The notes below the pieces were generated by a model that made no database searches, had not been told where the DNA came from, and was given only the letters and a program-made list of their open reading frames with translations. Shown in pieces: positions 58,122 through 64,000 of a stretch of DNA of 64,000 bases (its first letter is position 1; each line of letters begins with the position of its first letter). Made by a program: the position numbers and the translations under genes. This stretch comes from Cristatella mucedo (taxonomy: Eukaryota > Bryozoa > Phylactolaemata > Cristatellidae), in the NCBI GenBank assembly GCA_009760855.2, contig WPIO01000110.1, positions 505,501-569,500 of the forward strand. Reading direction: 5' to 3'.

Positions 58122-58432
58122 GAATAATTACATACGTATAAAGGATTTCTTTGCTGTAAGTACATGAAAAAATAGTGACCGCGGTCGTCCATTGAAGTGG
58201 CGACAGCTGACCATCGCTCGGCCACGCCTTCAGGCTGAGCATTTTATCTCGAATGATGTAGATTGAGAACGTACTTCGTACCCATATATGTATTGTCAAT
58301 GGAAGCCATACCGTCGTGCTCAGTAAACGGATGTCATTCTGCGCTTGCATTCGTCGCTCTTCCGCACTTCCGCTCTGCATGCTTTCTTTAGGCGTGACTT
58401 TTATTTATTTTTATACTTATATTTATTTTTAT

Positions 58433-58475
58433 TTAAGCGTGTTATTTTATTTTATTTATTTATTTATTTATGCTT
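58433..58475. repeat. (ATTT)n simple repeat
   Basis: TTTATTTATTTATTT-type tract within a T-rich stretch. It explains the long hydrophobic N-terminus of the frame upstream of 58591. Confidence 0.9.
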
Positions 58476-58590
58476 TTATTTAGGCGTGACTGACAACGGT
58501 TACTGCTGGCTTGCGTTGGCTGCATTCATGCTGCATTGCTGCCGCCTGTGCTGCTGGGCCTCGAGTTCGCCTAGCGCTCGCTCTGTAGAT

Positions 58591-59157
58591 ATGTCTTCAA
58601 GGCGAATTATACCGAGCAAAAACGCAAGCCGAACGACAAAACAAGCAAGCGGTCCTAAAATCCAGCCAGCGAGCGGGCGGAGCGCTGATATCGCTCGGGT
58701 CGACGGCGGCCGGGTGAGAAAAGAAACGGTGCTGCAAGCACGTCCGAGCCAGCCGGCTATAGCACAGGCTCGGCAGCCGGCACCGGCTGCCGGGGCAGCG
58801 ATGCGTCGTGTAGAGCTGATGGTGAATCCGTACGGCTGCTCCCTATTCGGCATCGGGCTCATCATTCGGCCTGATCCTCTCCAAGTTCTACTTCATGATC
58901 GAGATCCGATGCTGTCTGAAGCTGCCGAGCCGCAAACTGGCCGAAACCTTGAGGAGCCAATCAGCTGCCAGTCCCATGGTGGAGGATATTGTTTCTGCAT
59001 CGGTGCACCGGGCTACTGCACCTGCACTGATAGTGAGATCCATTGTCAGTGCTGCTCGGAGCCAAGCGAGGCTTTCGTTGGTAATCTGCAGGGGCGGTTC
59101 AAGTATGCTCAGGTATTAGTCCAAAGCTTCGAGCCAGCTATGTATCCGGGCCGATAG
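58591..59157 (+). CDS. Cysteine-rich protein ORF, copy E (188 codons)
   Basis: Intact counterpart of 21777-22343, same length, differing at roughly 20 residues, mostly in the first 80. Residues 1-50 are basic and Ser-rich (MSSRRIIPSK); 50-70 are Ala/Pro/Gln-rich; then YGCSLFGIGLIIRPDP at 81-96 and LLHDRDPMLSEAAEP at 100-114. The module has Cys at 83, 126, 134, 136, 143, 145, 152, 154 and 155, that is C-x7-CxC-x6-CxC-x6-CxCC. The regular CxC spacing suggests disulphide or metal binding, which is inference. The frame continues upstream through ALAAFMLHCCRLCCWASS, also present in copy A, so a leader or upstream exon sequence is possible. No family recognised. Confidence 0.5.
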   Translation: MSSRRIIPSKNASRTTKQASGPKIQPASGRSADIARVDGGRVRKETVLQARPSQPAIAQARQPAPAAGAAMRRVELMVNPYGCSLFGIGLIIRPDPLQVLLHDRDPMLSEAAEPQTGRNLEEPISCQSHGGGYCFCIGAPGYCTCTDSEIHCQCCSEPSEAFVGNLQGRFKYAQVLVQSFEPAMYPGR

Positions 59158-60300
59158 GAGCGCTTTGCCGGGCAGAGCTGTTCAGTGTTCCTAGATTTTC
59201 AGAGAGCTAGCTGCACTGTGCCTGCCCCATCGCTTGGTCATGGATACGCCGGAAGTCGATCGCTGGTGCACATGATTCGATTTTAACGTTTGCAGTGATT
59301 GACCTAAGTCATCTACGGCGGCGTCACCAGCGTTTAAGAAAGCGTTGGGCTTCTTCCGGTACAAGTTGAGCGGATACTGATACAGCCAACTGAGCAGGTC
59401 ACCTCGATCGCTTGAAGCATCTCTTCACGTGCCTCCTCATCAGCGTCTATTAAATATTTGATGAATTGTACCCATGTAAGATTCCGTCAGCAAATATAAA
59501 TGCGTGCAGTAAGTTGACAATAAGTTCTAGTCAATTCCGGCGCGAGGCTGCAGCCACAGTTCCGCAGTTTAGTGTGGGCTAAGCTCAAACAGCCGTGCAA
59601 GTTTAATGGTGATTCAATAACGTCAAACACTTTAAAGGGGCATAAAGAGATACTTGGGCAAGAGCGACTCTATGTAGTCACCTGCTGAGGTCAGATCAGC
59701 AGGGCCATCCAGCTACGTGCGAAGATGGTGTCCTCGAGAGCACTAAAGACACCCACGTCTTCATTCAGAGGCAGGCATTACTCACCGCTAACACGGCACA
59801 GCGAGGGTGAACAACGGTGAACAACGGTAGACACGCCCACTTTATTTAGCCATTTCGGGTTCGAAAGCCCAGCCAGCAGTCGGCGATTCTCTCCGAGTGG
59901 CACCGGGCAAGCCCGGGCAAGCGCTTAGGTGGGATTCTCTGAGTCTGCGTTCATGCTTTCATTACTGGCGGAGGTGTCGTATAGAGATTTAATTTCTTTT
60001 CCGGGGGGAAGGCCACTTGGCCGTCAGCCGCTGATTGAGCGACAGCAGCGCTCAAAGTGGCGAGACCGAGGCTAAAACCGACGACTGCAACTACGTTACA
60101 AGATTAGTTGCTAGAAAATTGCCATTTACGCCGATAGGTCACCACTTTCGGCAGTTTCTTTAATTGGGTCGTTGCGAGGTGAGTTTATAATGGTTGCTGT
60201 CGATTTCTCGCCAGCCAAACTGCAAATTTGTTATAGCCGCAATGCCTGCTATCATGAACTAATGTCTCCGCCTAGGTGGACTTGTCTCTTTTATTCTAGC

Positions 60301-60640
60301 CTACGCTCATCGCATCGAGTGCAACGTTGGTTGAACGGAAGCATTTCCTGTTGTTTCAGAGCCTGCAGCTGCTGGCTCTGAAACATTTTTAGCCCCACAA
60401 ACGGTTTGCTGTTGACGTCAGAGACAGCGTCTCTGGCCTTAATCTCAAGTCTTTCTTTAGTCCTTAATCTACGAAAGAGCTGCAAAAAGTTAGAAGATCC
60501 TGAAGTTGTAACTGAGAGGGGCAGCATACGCCACGTCTATTTCAACGGCTCTCCATTTTTTTGCCATCAATCGCAATTGCAAATAAACCGGCAGCTGCAC
60601 CATAAGCTCCACTAGGCCATAAACTGACTGTAGTAAAAAT
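60301..60640. other. No feature recognised
   Basis: Between copies E and F. A short inverted pair around GAGCCTGCAGC/GCTGCTGGCTC at 60358-60380 is the only structure seen. Confidence 0.4.
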
Positions 60641-61800
60641 GACAAGCTACGCAAATGCCGTCAGTCCACAATCAAGGAATGCCATAAATAAATCATATAG
60701 AGTCAGGTAAACGCAGCGTTAAGTTCAGCTTATGTAAGTCTTCCCACAAAGCCTGCTAGCCAATATTGAGGTGCATAAAAGTTTTCCGGGAGCAGTAGAT
60801 GCTGCTAAATCCTTTACAGCTGGACGCGCCATGTTACCTTAAGACAAACCGCTTATACCATGCTTGCGCTGTGAGTCGTTCTTTCTACTTCTTGCTTCCA
60901 TCCTACTTCGCTCTTCCTTGTTGTAGGAAGTCGTCGCGGTTGTCTTCCGCTCGGGGAAGTTTCCGATATGATGGTAGGAATTGGCCCACTTCGATACCGC
61001 TCACCATAAACTTAAACTGTCCATGATTGATTTCTACTTCTGCCACCTAACTCTAGGATTCTTGTGCGACTAGTTCATATATTTCCATAAGCGCGCAACT
61101 CTCGCAAAAAGCTTCGACGTTTTTGCCGGTTGACTCGTCCCCATGCTTTTCAAAGCACGGGAGAGGGCGTGCCGTTGACGGCGCCTACTATTGGTCGTTG
61201 GCTAAGTCTTGCCGCAGCCTTAGCCAAGAAGTAGAGCCGCATTTTGCTGCTCGAATTTGTGCACGAAGTCTGTCCCAAGTCTCGGACAGCTCCCCAGCTT
61301 AGGATGGGCGATGCTTTGACCCTTCGTCTATCAAAGGTCATAATTGTTGCCAGCAGCATCCGGCTAGGCGTTATCAAGGAATCCTATCGATTTCTTCAAG
61401 GAGTTCGCCGGTCTTCAGATGGCTGGGGCGACGTATCTGGCAGCAAGCCGACTGGCCTACCCCGATAGGTTGGGCAAGGAGAGGAAATGTAGCCCATCTT
61501 CAATCTTGTATCACCGTCTCCACTTCCACTCTCTTCCCTACTCTTCTCACCAATCTACGCTGTTCGCCACCCTTACGATGGCCTCGATTTAAGCCTATCC
61601 ATGGAACGGAGAGACTACTTCCGTTTCGATACCTCGCAAAAAAACTCGTGCATTTTGGTGTTAATTTGCAATCCCTGTACTGAAGGTGAGTAGCCTGTGC
61701 ATATAGCGAGCAGAAGTTAATTTTCTTTATTTAGTCTCTAATCTTTCTTTGGTGCATTTTGAAGACTGCATGCCTTTATTCCGAGCCTGGTAGAATACTT
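60640..61800 (+). repeat. Long repeat unit, copy F (partial)
   Basis: 60740-60900 matches 16470-16650 (CCGCTTATACCATGC-like). 61060-61260 matches 16840-17090 (GGGCGTGCC...GCGCC, TTGGTCGTT). 61330-61620 matches 18040-18330 (TCTTCAGATGGC..., CCTTACGATGGCCTCGA). 61660-61790 matches 18530-18680. It stops before the (GA)n tract and lacks the A/E family 1 SINE. Confidence 0.75.
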
Positions 61801-61889
61801 TTTTAAAGACAGATATTAACTGCCTCGCCCAGGCCTTCCTCCCACGGGCTGACTATGCAACGTCAGGGGCTAACCCCGCCCATCAAGGA

Positions 61890-62390
61890 CAGGTTGGGGG
61901 TTCGACGAATTACCGTAGTCCACCGAATACCCTCTAGTTGGGCTAAAGTCGACTGGACACTGGCGTTGCCGAGTTCAGATGCTGAGCTGACATTATTGGC
62001 CGTGCCAATGCGAGCGAAATTTTACGACTAAAATTTTTCGCAGAGTTTACTGTCATGTGCAATCAAAAAGAGTGAACTTTCTGAACGAATGATCTCTTTC
62101 GTTTCGCTGCAGAGTGAAATTGGATGGCAGCGAATTGCGGTATTACCCTGTGCCGCTGCAATTTATTTCAGCAGACTTGGTGAGAACGCATAAGCGGAAT
62201 TGTGAGCAATTTTATGGGTACATTTTAAATGTAGCTTAGCTTGATACTGTAAAGTTTTTGGAACTTTGCACAGCAGATTTGTGTTTTATTTGAATGGAAC
62301 TAAAGTGGATTGCCGTACAGGCCTCTGGTGTTGAAGCTCATTTGCATAAGTGCACTTGGGCGTAGTGACAGGCAAATTTGATGGATAAAT
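61890..62390. repeat. Foldback-type relative of 31510-31760
   Basis: 61898-61970 matches 31526-31592 in direct orientation (TTCGACGAATTACC, GGCGTTGCC). 62270-62380 matches the reverse complement of 31650-31765 (GTGGATTGCCGTACAGG, CATTTGCATAAGTGC). The same two blocks are thus in direct order at one place and facing at the other. Confidence 0.6.
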
Positions 62391-62399
62391 AAAACCACC

Positions 62400-62960
62400 T
62401 CTCCTGCCTGTACCGAGCGTCCAACATTGGCAGTGTCTCCGACCTTCGCAGCGTCTCCTGCCTGCTCTGCAACACAGCTGACCGGCTAGTCGCAGGTCAA
62501 TATCGCTTGCATGGCTTGAGCTGCATCGATGCCGTCGTGTCTCTGCTGAATGGTGCCGCCTCTCTGCCGAACGCCTCATCCCCACCGCTGAAAGTCGCCT
62601 AGCGTAATGACATAATAATAATAATAATAATAATAATAATTCACTTGATAAAGCGCCCTCGGAGAACTTAATCTCTCTCGAGGCGCTTTACATTTGCTCG
62701 CCTCGTGGCACACCATCGGCGCTTGGCAAGCCATCGCAGAATGAACCGTCGTCGCCATATGCCACACGATGGCATCCTGACAAATCTTTATCGCCCGGCA
62801 CACCGTCTGCGATTGCTGCTGCCACTCTTGATCGCTCTAGCCAGTTCCCTCAATCCAGCCAGCTTTTATCAGGTCAGAGCGCACTAGCCGTGCTCTGCCT
62901 TCAAGGTCGGCGAATGCACCCACCAAGGCCACTCGAACCTTTGCAGAGTCTTTTCTGACC
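62400..62960. repeat. Relative of the gag-remnant repeat region
   Basis: Collinear with 6440-7120: GTCTCC...CCTGC repeats, the CAGGTCAATATCGC/AAGGTTAACGTCGC stretch, GTGCCGCCTCTCTGCC heptads, then GTGGCACACCATCGGCGC and CCCTCAATCC...CCAGC. LTRs are not visible here. Interrupted by an L2 3' tail at 62612-62700. Confidence 0.6.
62612..62700 (-). mobile_element. Very short L2-type LINE 3' tail
   Basis: The minus strand gives AAAGCGCCTCGAGAGAGATT, AAGTTCTCCGAGGGCGCTTT, ATCAAGTG, then (ATT)n at 62612-62640. A dead-on-arrival insertion of under 100 bp. Confidence 0.8.
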
Positions 62961-63490
62961 TCCGGTAGCATGCGTTTAAAGAGAGTAAAGACATCTCCTT
63001 TCAGGAAGGCATTTATATATTTGTATATGTCAGGCCACCACGTGACCTGACGTGCTAAAACAGTCGAATTTTTTAAAGTTTAAGTATTTAAGCGAACCCC
63101 TATTTTTCAGAACTTGACCGAATTAGTAGTATCGCGTTTTGGTCATTGAACGTGCTCTGGCAGAGTAGGAACCCGGCCTAAGCTGACGTATTGAGACGTC
63201 AGTTCCCGATAAGATTTTTCGATGATATGGTTTTCCGTTGATATGGTGCTGACATTCGCCCGGAAAATACTTTCATAAGTTTCATTTACTTTTTAGCCTG
63301 AGACAGTTATCATGGCGGCGTGGAGATGAATGGACACGCCGCTCCAACTAAATCAGACGTGCGGATTACAGCATTGTTCCGGCCGTGCGACGTGCAAGCT
63401 CTATCGATTTTAAGCTCATCAATTAGAGAAGACGTGTAAATAATTTCTCAAATGTTGTATAACTACTACTCTCTCGATAACTTGGTACCA
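62961..63490. other. No feature recognised
   Basis: No ORF above noise, no repeat seen. Confidence 0.4.
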
Positions 63491-64000
63491 TTTCCTGGTA
63501 TTTCTGCGACGACGACGGGAAGCGAAATGAACGGAGTCTGTTAGGTCGGCCGCTGAGCGATTGTCACCTGCAATTCATGCTGAGGCCAGTTTATGGCCCA
63601 CTAACGTTTATGGCGCCATCGTTTGTGCTGCGGCCAGTTTATGGCCCATTTATGGGCTATTGACATTCATGGTAGTATTGGTTTGGTGATTGGTTAGTTT
63701 CGCCCTGGGAGAAGGGTGAGGTGAGCCAGGATGGGTAGGCACAATTTCCTGGCATCTGTGCCAATACCATCGGAAGCGAATAAAATGATTCAGACGGGGC
63801 AGCCCCTAAGCAGTCGTCGCCTGCTATTTGTGCTGAGGCCAGTTTATGGCCCAGTAACTTTGAAAGCCCTATTGTTCGTGCAGTGGCCAGTTTATGGCCC
63901 ATTTATGGGTCCTTGTAATGTATGGTGGTATTAGTTTGATGAGGCGTTTGTCTCGCCCTGGGAGAGGGGTGAGGTGAGTTTAAACCAGGATGGGTAGGCG
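63491..64000. repeat. 253-bp tandem repeat, two units to window end
   Basis: Units start near 63491 and 63745. Each holds two copies, 48 bp apart, of GGCCAGTTTATGGCCCA (63584, 63632, 63837, 63885). Each ends with CTCGCCCTGGGAGAGGGGTG and CAGGATGGGTAGGC or close variants. Probably continues past the window. Confidence 0.9.

Larger units (their letters stand above)
47220..60300 (+). repeat. Long repeat unit, copy E (most complete)
   Basis: The longest version of the unit and the reference used here. Private insertions: LINE piece about 50240-50560, LINE piece 51649-52265 (empty in copy A near 16235), two family 2 SINEs, and a 208-bp tandem duplication. It shares the family 1 SINE at 54377 with copy A. 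The cysteine-rich ORF lies about 1.1 kb before its end. Confidence 0.85.

Noticed and set aside
57721-58380. 219-codon minus-strand ORF
   Set aside because: No motif; crosses a SINE and unit sequence that is not open in the other copies. Chance frame.
58345-58590. Very hydrophobic N-terminal extension of the copy E ORF
   Set aside because: Mostly encoded by the (ATTT)n and T-rich tract, not present in copy A. Only the last about 30 codons are shared with A.

Overview
The window looks like a gene-poor, repeat-saturated stretch of an invertebrate animal nuclear genome. The signs are diverged L2/CR1/Rex-type non-LTR retrotransposons, a Ty3/mdg4 (Gypsy)-like LTR retrotransposon, two families of tRNA-derived SINEs, many microsatellites, and no bacterial-style gene organisation. 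The species cannot be named from the sequence; a marine or lophotrochozoan-, cnidarian- or sponge-like animal would fit. No conserved housekeeping gene was recognised.

Layout. 1-12.6 kb holds a mosaic: an 18-bp tandem repeat; an alpha/beta repeat block; a decayed minus-strand L2-like LINE (3570-5603); a short minus-strand LTR element with a gag remnant (5604-7732); a SINE; a well-preserved LINE (8560-10821) interrupted by only two stop codons; and a roughly 530-bp tandem duplication.

From about 13 kb to 61.8 kb the sequence is dominated by head-to-tail, diverged, partly deleted copies of one long unit (about 12-13 kb at its longest). They are called here A (13.0-24.3 kb), B (24.3-31.3), C (36.7-42.3), D (42.3-45.3), E (47.2-60.3) and F (60.6-61.8). 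Landmarks recur in the same order: a (GA)n tract, a SINE site, and near the 3' end an open reading frame for a cysteine-rich protein. Retroelements sit inside individual copies and are absent from the matching site of another copy, so their relative order can be read. A 4.4-kb Gypsy-like element splits the cysteine-rich ORF of copy B, and an 836-bp solo LTR sits in copy A.

The most interesting item is the cysteine-rich ORF. It is intact and 188 codons long in copies A and E. Recognisable remnants occur in B, C and D, plus an inverted one at 12.06-12.42 kb. Differences between A and C in the best-conserved stretch include many synonymous changes and cysteine positions are mostly kept. It is either the coding exon of a tandemly duplicated gene family or the protein of an undescribed large mobile element; sequence alone does not decide.

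Between B and C lie a degenerate satellite-like region (31.5-34.0 kb), a second alpha/beta block with alpha inverted, and a 104-bp foldback. After F come a second foldback/satellite relative, another gag-type repeat remnant, and a 253-bp tandem repeat that runs off the window end. All similarity statements were made by eye; percentages are estimates.
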